Source: Akkermansiaceae bacterium UBA6138 (lineage in GTDB: Bacteria; Verrucomicrobiota; Verrucomicrobiia; Verrucomicrobiales; DEV007). From it: DNA of 64,000 nt. A program made the translations under genes and the position numbers. The stretch covers positions 12,920-76,919 of the forward strand of contig DIVG01000028.1 in the NCBI GenBank assembly GCA_002422425.1, read 5' to 3'. The notes under the pieces are model-generated. The model saw nothing but the letters and a program-made list of their open reading frames with translations. It had not been told where the DNA came from and searched no databases. This document shows, one piece after another, positions 18,979 to 26,702 of this stretch (positions within the stretch are counted from its first letter, which is position 1; the number at the start of each line of letters is the position of its first letter).

Positions 18979-19356
18979 CTCTCAAGTTCCATCTGACACG
19001 TTTATACAAAGCACAGGATGCCTTAAATATGAACTGTTTTTTAGTTCCGTGATGCGGGGAGGGAGAGGGAAGGAAGAATGGGCGCGGAACGGAACGGGCG
19101 CGGAGGGGCGACGCGGCTACCTTTGCCCAAGGTAGGGGAGCTCGGCCCGAGCGACCGTTGGACATCCACGCCATCTCGCGCACCCAACCCGCGCCGGACC
19201 GAAGGCGGCCCCAGACCGACGCGGCTACCTTTTCTGTTTGCGCGAGACGACGGGTTTTCGACCACGAATGGTCACGAATGGTCACGAATGAGAGGGCTGA
19301 TTGCGGGGAATGAGGGCGCAACGGAACGGGCCTGGAGATTCGTTCTACGTCCCCAC
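18979..19356. other. Gene-free stretch with short direct repeats
   Basis: I see no convincing gene in these 378 bp. It contains a 15-bp direct repeat (GACGCGGCTACCTTT at 19110-19124 and 19218-19232) and a tandem ACGAATGGTC repeat (about 2.7 copies, 19264-19290), resembling interspersed intergenic repeats of PVC genomes. It separates the hsdM remnant from the polyamine gene. Confidence 0.6.
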
Positions 19357-20550
19357 TCACCCCAACCGCCGACGATACTCCTCATACCCGAACTCACGCA
19401 CGCTCCCGATCTCGCCGTCCTCGCCCAGAATCGCAATGGACGGAAGCGGCACGCCGTTGAAGGTGGTCGTTTTCACCATCGTGTAGTGGGACATGTCGTG
19501 GAAGACGATGCGGTCTCCGATTTGGAGCGGGGCGTCGAAGCTGTAGTCGCCGATGACGTCGCCGGCGAGACAGGTGGGGCCTCCGAGGCGGTAGGCGTGG
19601 GGTTTTTCTCCGGCCGCGGCGGCGCCCTCGACGACGGGGCGATAGGGCATCTCGAGGACGTCTGGCATGTGGGTCGTGGCGGAGAGATCGAGCACGGCGA
19701 TGGGCATGCCGTTTTCGACGAGGTCGATGACGGTGCCGATCAACACACCCGTTCCCACGGCGATCGCTTCGCCGGGTTCGAGGTAGATCTGAAGATGGGG
19801 ATAGCGGGCCTGGACTTCGCGAATGAGGGAAATGAGAAGTTCAACATCGTAGCCCGGAGAGGTGATGAGGTGGCCCCCGCCGAAGTTGAGCCACTTCATG
19901 GTCTGCAACTGGGCGTCGAATTTCTCCATCACGGCATGGAGGGTGCCGCCGAGAGCGGAGGCGCCCTGTTCGCAGAGGGTGTGGAAGTGGAGCCCCTCGA
20001 GTCCGGCGAGATCGGCTCCTGCGAGGAGGCGGGCGAGGACGCCGAAGCGGGACCCGGGGGCGCAGGGATCGTAGATCTCGGCGACGGCTTCGGAGTATTC
20101 GGGATTGATGCGGAGTCCGGCGGAGACGCGCGGCCCGGCGGCGAGAACCTCTTCGCGGTAGCGATGCCACTGGCTCAGTGAATTGAAGACGAGGTGATCG
20201 GCGATCTTGAGGACCTCGGTCATTTCGGCCGGTTTGAAGGCGGGGGAGAAGACATGGACTTCGCCGCCGAATTCCTCGTGTCCGAGGCGGGCTTCGTGGA
20301 GTCCGCTCGCGGCCGTGCCGACGAGGTAGTCGCGCAGGAGCGGGTAAAGGCCGAAGCAGGCAAAGGCCTTTTGCGCGAGGAGGATTTTGGCTCCGGTCTC
20401 GTCCTGGACCCGTTTCAGGATCTGGCCGTTGCGACGAAAGAGGGTTTGGTCGAGGACATAAGAGGGCGTGTCGAGCCCGGTGCGCTCAAAGGCGGCAAGA
20501 AGGGCCGGAACATCGCCGCGGTAGAGGCCGGTTTCGGGGTGGTCGGACAT
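19357..20550 (-). CDS. nspC: Carboxynorspermidine/carboxyspermidine decarboxylase
   Basis: This 397-aa PLP enzyme of the alanine-racemase-fold (fold type III) decarboxylases makes norspermidine or spermidine from its carboxy precursor. Landmarks are LLAQKAF with the PLP Lys61, the LHFHTLCE block, LNFGGGHLI, the phosphate-binding YLEPGEA, and GPTCLAGDVIGDY carrying the second-subunit active-site Cys. The start at 20550 is preferred; an in-frame ATG 27 codons upstream would translate a low-complexity tandem repeat. The usual partner, carboxynorspermidine dehydrogenase, is not in the window. It is downstream of the NIPSNAP gene on the same strand. Confidence 0.92.
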   Translation of the reverse strand: MSDHPETGLYRGDVPALLAAFERTGLDTPSYVLDQTLFRRNGQILKRVQDETGAKILLAQKAFACFGLYPLLRDYLVGTAASGLHEARLGHEEFGGEVHVFSPAFKPAEMTEVLKIADHLVFNSLSQWHRYREEVLAAGPRVSAGLRINPEYSEAVAEIYDPCAPGSRFGVLARLLAGADLAGLEGLHFHTLCEQGASALGGTLHAVMEKFDAQLQTMKWLNFGGGHLITSPGYDVELLISLIREVQARYPHLQIYLEPGEAIAVGTGVLIGTVIDLVENGMPIAVLDLSATTHMPDVLEMPYRPVVEGAAAAGEKPHAYRLGGPTCLAGDVIGDYSFDAPLQIGDRIVFHDMSHYTMVKTTTFNGVPLPSIAILGEDGEIGSVREFGYEEYRRRLG

Positions 20551-20588
20551 CAGGGGGAGGCGGGGAGGCGGTTCGGGAGTTGAGGCGC

Positions 20589-20620
20589 GAGGGGATGAGG
20601 GGATGAGGGGATGAGGGGAC
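20589..20620. repeat. G-rich tandem repeat, four 8-bp units
   Basis: Three copies of GAGGGGAT and one GAGGGGAC are arrayed head to tail in the 85-bp gap upstream of nspC. Four G4 runs with 4-base spacers form a textbook G-quadruplex pattern on the plus strand. The period and composition resemble the repeat at 13944-14039. Confidence 0.9.
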
Positions 20621-20635
20621 GGGTGCACCAAACGT

Positions 20636-21400
20636 TTATTTCACCGGGGAATAATCGGTCGGGTCGAGGACGGTGGAGGCAACTCCTTTTTCGATGAGGA
20701 GTTTGCCGTCCTTTTCCGAAGCGTCGCGGGCGGTGATCCAGTCGGGATCTTTGCGGAAAGCGTCGAAGCTCGCAGCCATGGCCTCGGCGGAGGCGTGGGT
20801 GAGGAAGTAGAGAAGGGTGACGTCGGCGCCATCCTGCCCCTCGTCGAGGTGGAAATAGGGCAGATTGGTCATGCCGTGTTTGGCGAAGAGTTTCACGGTA
20901 TGGTCGCGAAAGCGGGCGTCGAGGGCCCCGAGTTTGCCGGGCAGGGTGGTGTAGCGTCGCAACTCGATGAGGCGGGGTTCGGTGGCGGCGGCGATAGGCA
21001 GGGCAGGGGAGTAATCGGTGAGGTGGAGGAAGAGGCTCTCCATCCCGGCAACGAGCTTGCCGTCTTTTTCCGAAGCGGACTTCGCCGCGACCCACTCGGG
21101 ATCTTCGAGAAAGGTCTTCCACGAGGCTTCCCGTGCGGCTTTGTCAGGGTAGCCGAGCAGGTAGATGAGGGTCTCGTCGTTTTTTTCTCCGGTTTCGGTG
21201 CGGGGAGTGCCGTAGAGGACGTTTGTCATGCCGTGCTTTTTGAAGAGGGCGACGGTGTGGTCGCGGAAGCGTGCGTGCATCGCTCCGGCTTTACCGGGCG
21301 CGGCGTGATAGGTGCGCAGCTCGAAGCAGGTGAGATCCTGCGCGGCGGCGGGAACGAGAGAAAGGATGAAGGCGGAGAGGGTGAAAAACAAGCGTTTCAT
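20636..21400 (-). CDS. Exported NIPSNAP-family protein with two NIPSNAP domains
   Basis: This 254-aa protein has a signal peptide (MKRLFFTLSAFILSLVPAAA) followed by two similar dimeric-barrel halves. Each starts with an ELRTYH or ELRRYT block, continues with PGKAGAMHARFRDHT / PGKLGALDARFRDHT, then KHGMTN and a final W-x-A-(K/R)-x-A/D-SEKDGKL segment, showing internal duplication. NIPSNAP proteins belong to the dimeric alpha/beta barrel superfamily; their biochemical role in bacteria is unknown. It lies immediately upstream of nspC. Confidence 0.88.
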   Translation of the reverse strand: MKRLFFTLSAFILSLVPAAAQDLTCFELRTYHAAPGKAGAMHARFRDHTVALFKKHGMTNVLYGTPRTETGEKNDETLIYLLGYPDKAAREASWKTFLEDPEWVAAKSASEKDGKLVAGMESLFLHLTDYSPALPIAAATEPRLIELRRYTTLPGKLGALDARFRDHTVKLFAKHGMTNLPYFHLDEGQDGADVTLLYFLTHASAEAMAASFDAFRKDPDWITARDASEKDGKLLIEKGVASTVLDPTDYSPVK

Positions 21401-21433
21401 GGGATTTCTTTTGGGGGTTGAGAGAGGGGGATT

Positions 21434-21808
21434 CTACAGGTCGGCTCCGGCGGGGGGGCTGCTGCGGTGGAAGATCCAGCGGGCCCAGCCGATGAGGAAA
21501 GAGATCCCGCCGATCGGGGTGATCGCACCGAGCCTGGAGAGGTCGGTGAGGGCAAGGGCGTAGAGACTGCCCGAGAAAATGATGATCCCGGCGAGGAACC
21601 AGTAGTAGCCGAGCGGTCGTCCCGGCAGCATCGCGAGAACGAAGAGGGCGAGTCCGTGGAGGAGGTGGTAGTGGGTCGCTGTCTCCCAGTTGTCGAGCCG
21701 TCCCGTTTCCTCGAGCCGGTCGGCGAGGCCGTGGGCTCCGAAGGCGCCGAGGGCGATACCGAGAAAAAGAACGAGGGCGGCGAGGCGGATGCGGGCGGTG
21801 GAGGACAT
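21434..21808 (-). CDS. DUF423 family small membrane protein
   Basis: This 124-aa protein has four predicted membrane helices and the DUF423 (YgdD-like) pattern: ALGAFGAHGL near the start, WETATHYHLLHGLALF in the middle, and a GSLYALALT ... ITPIGGISFLIGW end. The family function is unknown. The start at 21808 begins the first helix; the long upstream extension has no similarity. It probably belongs to the same minus-strand run as the NIPSNAP gene. Confidence 0.9.
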   Translation of the reverse strand: MSSTARIRLAALVLFLGIALGAFGAHGLADRLEETGRLDNWETATHYHLLHGLALFVLAMLPGRPLGYYWFLAGIIIFSGSLYALALTDLSRLGAITPIGGISFLIGWARWIFHRSSPPAGADL

Positions 21809-21947
21809 GGCGGGAGGGGCGTTACTGGCCTCAGTTAACACGCGTTTTCTCCCGCGTTCAAGGGGGCGACGGTGAAATGCTCGACCGGGAATTGCCGGGA
21901 TATGCGCGCTTGACCGGCGGCGGGCGTCCGGCCTATTTTCCGGACCC

Positions 21948-22589
21948 ATGAAAAAACTGTTCCCCCTGCTCTTTCTCGTCGCCGGACTCCACGCCGGCGA
22001 GCCGGTCTCTCTCTTTGACGGAAAAACCTTCAACGGCTGGACGGGGCAGGACGGCGAAGCTCCCGGTGCGGGCTGGAGCATCATCGACGGTGTCCTGCAA
22101 CTCGACGGCAAGGGCGGCAATCTTTTTTCGGAAAAGGAGTATACGAATTTCGATCTCCAGTGGGAGTGGAAGCTCGCCGAGGGCGGCAACAACGGGGTAA
22201 AATACTGGGTCACCAAGGTGGGCGGGAAAGAATGGCTCGGCCTCGAGTATCAGATGCTCGATGATCAGAAGCACCCCGACGGGAAGAACGGGGCGAAGCG
22301 TCTCACTGCCTCCTTTTACGACATCCAGGCTCCGTCCGTGACGACGCCGGTGAAGGCCCCGGGCGAGTGGAATCTCAGCCGCGTCGTCGCGAAAGACGGC
22401 AAACTGCAGCATTGGCTCAATGGTGTCCTCGTCGGTGAGGCGGACACGAGTTCCGCCGAGTGGAAGGCGAATCTAGCCGCGAGCAAGTTCAAGGAAAAAG
22501 CGGGCTTTGCTCCGGGCAAGGGGCGCATCATGTTGACCGATCACCAGGACAAAACCTGGTATCGCAACATTCGCATCACCGAACTCTGA
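21948..22589 (+). CDS. Exported DUF1080 (3-keto-disaccharide hydrolase family) protein
   Basis: This 213-aa protein has a signal peptide (MKKLFPLLFLVAGLHA) and one concanavalin-like DUF1080 domain, seen in SLFDGKTFNGWTG, WSIIDGVLQLDGKGG, FDLQWEWKLAEGGNNGVKYWV and the final GRIMLTDHQDKTWYRNIRI. Members studied hydrolyse 3-keto-glycosides made by Gfo/Idh/MocA-type dehydrogenases, so it may act in the periplasm on oxidised disaccharides. It converges on the LptA-like gene with a 9-bp gap. Confidence 0.88.
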   Translation: MKKLFPLLFLVAGLHAGEPVSLFDGKTFNGWTGQDGEAPGAGWSIIDGVLQLDGKGGNLFSEKEYTNFDLQWEWKLAEGGNNGVKYWVTKVGGKEWLGLEYQMLDDQKHPDGKNGAKRLTASFYDIQAPSVTTPVKAPGEWNLSRVVAKDGKLQHWLNGVLVGEADTSSAEWKANLAASKFKEKAGFAPGKGRIMLTDHQDKTWYRNIRITEL

Positions 22590-22598
22590 TCCGCTTTC

Positions 22599-23519
22599 TC
22601 AGCGGGTCATGTCCTGAGGCGAGGCGTATTTCTCGGCAGGGGCACTCTCGACCGAGAAGCTCCCGTTGTTCAGGATGAGCTGGTCGCCGGGCGCGAATCG
22701 ACCAAGTTTGCCGCCGTCGATTTCGAAGGACTGGACGCCCGAGAGGACGACGGAGCCGGAGAGGGGATCAAAGCGGAGACTTTTCGCGCGGGCGACTCGG
22801 CGGGGCAACTCCTGGATCACCGTGACGTTGTTCGCGAGGAGGGGAGAGGCGTCGATGGCGAGTGTCCGTCCGGACACAGGGACGCTGACCTCGCCGGCCT
22901 CGATGCGGTAATGGGCGTGCTCGACGACTACGCTGCCCTGATAGAGGCGGCGCTCGGATGAGGCGAACGAGGTATCGGCGGTGATGCGGAAGTTTTCCTG
23001 GCGTCCGCCGGCGGCGGGGAGTGACTCAAATGAAGGCCCGAGCGTCGTGATAAGTTCGTAATTCGCCGGGGCGATGCCCGGTGCGGCACCCGCCACGAGG
23101 GAGGGGGACTCCAGGGGCACGGGCCCGGGGTAGGCTTTCGCTGTCACCTGCGGAGCGGCGGTGTCGGCCGCCGTCTTCTTTGTTGCCGTTGACATCTCAA
23201 GGTAGCGAACGGTGAAATGGAGTTCCTCGGACGGGCGTGGCTGACGCCCTGTGCCGGGCATGGACAGCGTCACGAAGCCGAGGGCGACGAGAGCGGCAGC
23301 CGCAGCCGAACCGGCAAGCCAGGGGCGCCACTGGATGACCGGACGTTTCTCTCTTTCTCGCGATATCGCAGGGCGGTGATGGACCGTCTCGAGAAGGATG
23401 CGGTGGATCATCTCCGCGTCGCTTCCGTCCCTGCCGAGGCGGGCATGTTCGGAGAGGGCCGCGTCGACAAAACGTTCGCCGCCGGGGAGTTGGTCGTCCG
23501 GAGAGGAGTTCGGGTTCAT
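22599..23519 (-). CDS. Membrane-anchored protein with LptA/OstA-like periplasmic region (probable sigma-factor partner)
   Basis: This 306-aa protein has a ~60-residue cytoplasmic N-terminus (GERFVDAALSEHARLGRDGS), one membrane helix (about 66-86) and a periplasmic C-terminal region. The C-terminal region (about residues 190-305: FRITADTSFASSERRLYQG, VVVEHAHYRIEAGEVSV, RAKSLRFDP) resembles the OstA/LptA beta-taco repeat. Its start overlaps the stop of the ECF sigma gene by ATGA, the usual arrangement for an anti-sigma factor. It may therefore link sigma activity to a periplasmic or outer-membrane signal. I do not recognise a named anti-sigma domain, so the role is inferred from position and topology. 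Confidence 0.7.
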   Translation of the reverse strand: MNPNSSPDDQLPGGERFVDAALSEHARLGRDGSDAEMIHRILLETVHHRPAISREREKRPVIQWRPWLAGSAAAAALVALGFVTLSMPGTGRQPRPSEELHFTVRYLEMSTATKKTAADTAAPQVTAKAYPGPVPLESPSLVAGAAPGIAPANYELITTLGPSFESLPAAGGRQENFRITADTSFASSERRLYQGSVVVEHAHYRIEAGEVSVPVSGRTLAIDASPLLANNVTVIQELPRRVARAKSLRFDPLSGSVVLSGVQSFEIDGGKLGRFAPGDQLILNNGSFSVESAPAEKYASPQDMTR

Positions 23520-24097
23520 GGTTCCGGTAATGAAAGGGTCTGGCCCGATTTTAAATCGAGGCATTGTTTGAGGAGGGCACGGGCGCGCTGCAGCCGTTTG
23601 CGCACGGCGGCGGGGGCGACCTGGAGGAGTTCGGCGACCTCATCGCCGCTGCGCCCTTCGTAGTAATAGGCGTTGACGACTTCGCGGAGATTAACGGGGA
23701 GACGATTGAGGCACTGCTCGAGGGCGTCGAAGAGTGAGTTGTCCTCCTGCACACGGCGGTTCTGCCAGAGGGCGATGTCGGCGTCGATGCGGGCGAGTTC
23801 GTTGTCGTTGAGATCGTAGCGCTTGTTTTTGCGCAGCCACTCCCGCCACTTGTTGCGCAAGATGCCGCGCATCCAGGTGGCGAAGTCGCGGGTCACGTCG
23901 AAAAGAGCGATTTTCTCGTAGGCGACAATGAAGGACTCCTGCACGATGTCGCGGGCGGTCGCGTCGTTCCGCGTCAGGGCAACGGCGTAAACGAGCAGGT
24001 CACGGTGGTGCCTCTTCACCAGTGCGGCGAAGTCCCCGGGGTGTCTCGGATCGAGATCACCGTTCTGTGGCCGGTCATCGATGGGGAGAAGATGCAT
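23516..24097 (-). CDS. ECF RNA polymerase sigma factor
   Basis: This 193-aa protein has the two ECF regions. Region 2 spans about residues 25-95 (DIVQESFIVAYEKI and FATWMRGILRNKWREWLRKNK), and region 4 about 125-180 (LEQCLNRLPVNLREVVNAYY ... SGDEVAELLQVAPAAVRKRLQRARALL). It would redirect RNA polymerase to a small regulon. It is co-translated with a membrane-anchored partner and divergent from a large PQQ-type propeller gene, a possible target. Confidence 0.92.
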   Translation of the reverse strand: MHLLPIDDRPQNGDLDPRHPGDFAALVKRHHRDLLVYAVALTRNDATARDIVQESFIVAYEKIALFDVTRDFATWMRGILRNKWREWLRKNKRYDLNDNELARIDADIALWQNRRVQEDNSLFDALEQCLNRLPVNLREVVNAYYYEGRSGDEVAELLQVAPAAVRKRLQRARALLKQCLDLKSGQTLSLPEP

Positions 24098-24253
24098 GTC
24101 CTGCCCCCTTTTGACCAGAGCGCAGCGATTTGTGACAATTTTTCACCCCCGCCCCGGATTCCGCAGAAGGGAGTTGTATGAATAAGTGTTACTAATGGTT
24201 CCGGCGCTGAATGAGCTGTATACACGCCGAAAAAACTTCCATTCGGCTTACTC

Positions 24254-24270
24254 AATTAGTCTGGCTAATT
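24254..24270. promoter_or_regulatory. Inverted repeat AATTAG-5-CTAATT in the sigma/propeller intergenic region
   Basis: Six-bp perfect arms with a 5-bp spacer lie in the AT-rich 264-bp gap between the divergent ECF sigma gene and the propeller gene, about 90 bp upstream of the latter. This could be a regulator site. Nothing further supports a function, and I could not identify a promoter with certainty. Confidence 0.35.
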
Positions 24271-24361
24271 TACGCGATTAATCCACAAATTCCTTTTGCA
24301 CCGTGTGGGACACCCTCTATTTTTGCAGCGAGCTGGAAAGATTATCAGTTTAAACTCCCCT

Positions 24362-26650
24362 ATGACACTGACCTCACGAATTTGCAGCCTTCTCATGGCT
24401 CTTGGTGCTTCCGCCGTCGCGCAGGAAGCGGATATTCACCAGGGAAACTGGGCCTCGTGGCGCGGCCCCCTGCAGAACGGGGTCAGCCTCGAGAGCTACG
24501 AGGGCTACGAGTTCAACGCCGCGCCGGTCTGGACTGACGCCATTTCGGGGCGGGGGACACCGGTCATTTTCAACGGCCGCCTCTATTCGTGGGGCTATCG
24601 TGGCAACGGCTCCGAGCTGATGGAAGTGCTCCAGGCCCGCGAGGAGGAAACCGGCAAGGTGATCTGGGAACGCGAGACGCAGGATTTCATGTCCGACACG
24701 GCCTACAGCCGCTACACGGTGGGTTCCCCGACGGTGGATCCGGCGACCGGCAACATTTTCCTCGCCAACACCTACGGGGAGGCGATGTGCTTCAATCCCG
24801 ATGGTGATATCGTCTGGTATCATTCGATGGTCGAGCGCTTCGGGCGTCTCACCTTTCCCAACGGCCGCGCCGGTTGTGTTGTCGTCGATGGCGACATCGC
24901 CATCGTCCGCGGGGTGACGAGTTACTGGGGCGCGGATGGCCCGGCCCGCGACCGTTTCTTCGGATTCGACAAAAACACCGGCGAACTGCTCTGGTCCTCG
25001 ACTCCGGGAGTGGGTCCTCCGTATTTGAAAGACAGCTCTTTCAGCACACCCCTGCTCGCCACGGTTGACGGGCGTCGCGTTTTTTACGCCGGGACGGGTT
25101 GCGGCAACATCGTCTGCGTGAATATCGGTGACGGCACACCGGTCTGGCGTTGGCAGGTCTCGAAGGGGGGCATCAATGCCACTCCAGTGATCGATGGTGA
25201 CAGGCTCATCGCCATCCACGGGGCGGAAAACTGGGACAACACCGAGACCGGTCGTCTTTTTGCGATTCGCTTCCCTACGGATCTTGATGCTCCCGGTGGT
25301 GCCGTCGAGGAAGGCCAGGGCGGGGCGCCGAAGCTCGGTCCGGAAATCGAAGCGTGGCGATTCCCCTTCGAGCAGTTCAACTGCTCGCCTCTCGTTCAGG
25401 GCGGCAAGGTCTATCAAATGGACAAAACGGGTCTTCTTGTCTGTCTCGACAGCGAGAGCGGCAAGATGCTCTGGGAGGCCAAGCTCGCCAACGAGCAACT
25501 CTTCTCCTCGCCCCTCTACGCCGACGGTAAACTCTACATCACGACCTCGCCCGGCGATCTTATCATTCTCGATGTCACCGGTGACCAGCCTGAAGAAGTC
25601 GCCAAGGTGAAGCTCGAGGGCAACTGCTACGGGTCCGCCATGATCTGCAGCGGACGTCTTTACGTCCACACCTCCGAGAAGCTCTACGCCTTCGAATTGA
25701 AGAATACGGGAATCAAGTGGGCAAAAGCCCCTGCCGACGAGCGTCCCGTCCCGGGACCCCCTGCCAAGCTCCTCCCCGTCCCTTCGGATGTTCTCCTCAT
25801 GCCGGGGACTTCGCAGAAAGTGACGCTCCGCACTCTTGACGCCGCCGGTAACCACATCGGCACGGTCGAGACCGCCGAGTGGGCAAAATTCATTCCGCCG
25901 ACGGCGCGGGTGAAGTCCGAAATGGACGCCGCTTTCGAAGGCAATACGATCTCCGCCGGTGCCGAGGCGAAAGAGTCCGCCGGTGCGTGGAAAGCCACCT
26001 CCGGGGAGCTCAGCGGGATCCTCCGCGGTCGTGTCTCGAAGAATCTGCCTTATTCGCAGGACTTTGAGGGCTTCGAACTGCCCGAGACTCATCCCGTCGA
26101 CAAGGTAAACTTCGGTCACCCGCCGCTTCCATGGATCGGGGCGCGTCTCAAGTGGGATATCCGTGAACTCGACGGCAACAAGGTTCTCGCGAAGACCCTT
26201 GATTCCGTGCTCTTCCAGCGCGGCCTGACTTTCATCGGGAAGCCGACCGCAAAGAACTACACGATGCAGGCCGACGTCATGACTGATGGCAGCCGTCGCG
26301 TCAAGTCCGTCGTGGGGCTGATCAACCAGCGTTATATCATTGCTCTCGTCGGTAACTCCAACGTTGTTGAGATTAGCTCCAATCACGAGCACCTCCGCGA
26401 CAGTGTGCCGTTCCCGATCTCGGCCAATGTCTGGTACACGCTCAAAACGCGCGTCGATGTTGCCGAAGACGGTTCCGGTGTCATCCGCGCCAAGGCCTGG
26501 CAAAAGGGCGATCCCGAGCCCGAAGCGTGGACGATCGAGACCAAGCACCAGCACGCCTATCCCGAAGGGGCCCCGGGTGTTTACGGTTTTTCCCCACAGG
26601 CGCAGAAGAGTGTCTTCATCGACAACCTCACCGTGACCCCCAACGAATAA
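24362..26650 (+). CDS. Exported PQQ-type beta-propeller protein with C-terminal jelly-roll-like region
   Basis: This 762-aa protein has a signal peptide (MTLTSRICSLLMALGASAVA) and an eight-bladed-type propeller built from PQQ-like repeats (WASWRGPLQNGVS, EETGKVIWERETQ, KNTGELLWSSTPG, IGDGTPVWRWQV, SESGKMLWEAKL). After about residue 480 it shifts to a Pro-rich linker and a beta-sandwich-like domain (about 560-762). No catalytic PQQ dehydrogenase residues (the Asp/Cys-Cys set) are evident, so it is better called a scaffold or structural propeller than an enzyme. The start at 24362 is set by the signal peptide. A second, lipid-anchored propeller follows 52 bp later. Confidence 0.85.
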   Translation: MTLTSRICSLLMALGASAVAQEADIHQGNWASWRGPLQNGVSLESYEGYEFNAAPVWTDAISGRGTPVIFNGRLYSWGYRGNGSELMEVLQAREEETGKVIWERETQDFMSDTAYSRYTVGSPTVDPATGNIFLANTYGEAMCFNPDGDIVWYHSMVERFGRLTFPNGRAGCVVVDGDIAIVRGVTSYWGADGPARDRFFGFDKNTGELLWSSTPGVGPPYLKDSSFSTPLLATVDGRRVFYAGTGCGNIVCVNIGDGTPVWRWQVSKGGINATPVIDGDRLIAIHGAENWDNTETGRLFAIRFPTDLDAPGGAVEEGQGGAPKLGPEIEAWRFPFEQFNCSPLVQGGKVYQMDKTGLLVCLDSESGKMLWEAKLANEQLFSSPLYADGKLYITTSPGDLIILDVTGDQPEEVAKVKLEGNCYGSAMICSGRLYVHTSEKLYAFELKNTGIKWAKAPADERPVPGPPAKLLPVPSDVLLMPGTSQKVTLRTLDAAGNHIGTVETAEWAKFIPPTARVKSEMDAAFEGNTISAGAEAKESAGAWKATSGELSGILRGRVSKNLPYSQDFEGFELPETHPVDKVNFGHPPLPWIGARLKWDIRELDGNKVLAKTLDSVLFQRGLTFIGKPTAKNYTMQADVMTDGSRRVKSVVGLINQRYIIALVGNSNVVEISSNHEHLRDSVPFPISANVWYTLKTRVDVAEDGSGVIRAKAWQKGDPEPEAWTIETKHQHAYPEGAPGVYGFSPQAQKSVFIDNLTVTPNE

Positions 26651-26702
26651 TATCTCTGATCACCAGCCCAAGTCCTGCTGACATTTGCCACCCGACCTAC
26701 CC

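Noticed and set aside
24276..24283. Palindrome GATTAATC in the sigma/propeller gap
   Set aside because: Eight bp in an AT-rich region is expected by chance; no further support.
24374..26554. Long minus-strand open frame opposite the first propeller
   Set aside because: Shadow of a gene with a signal peptide and PQQ repeats; no motifs of its own.
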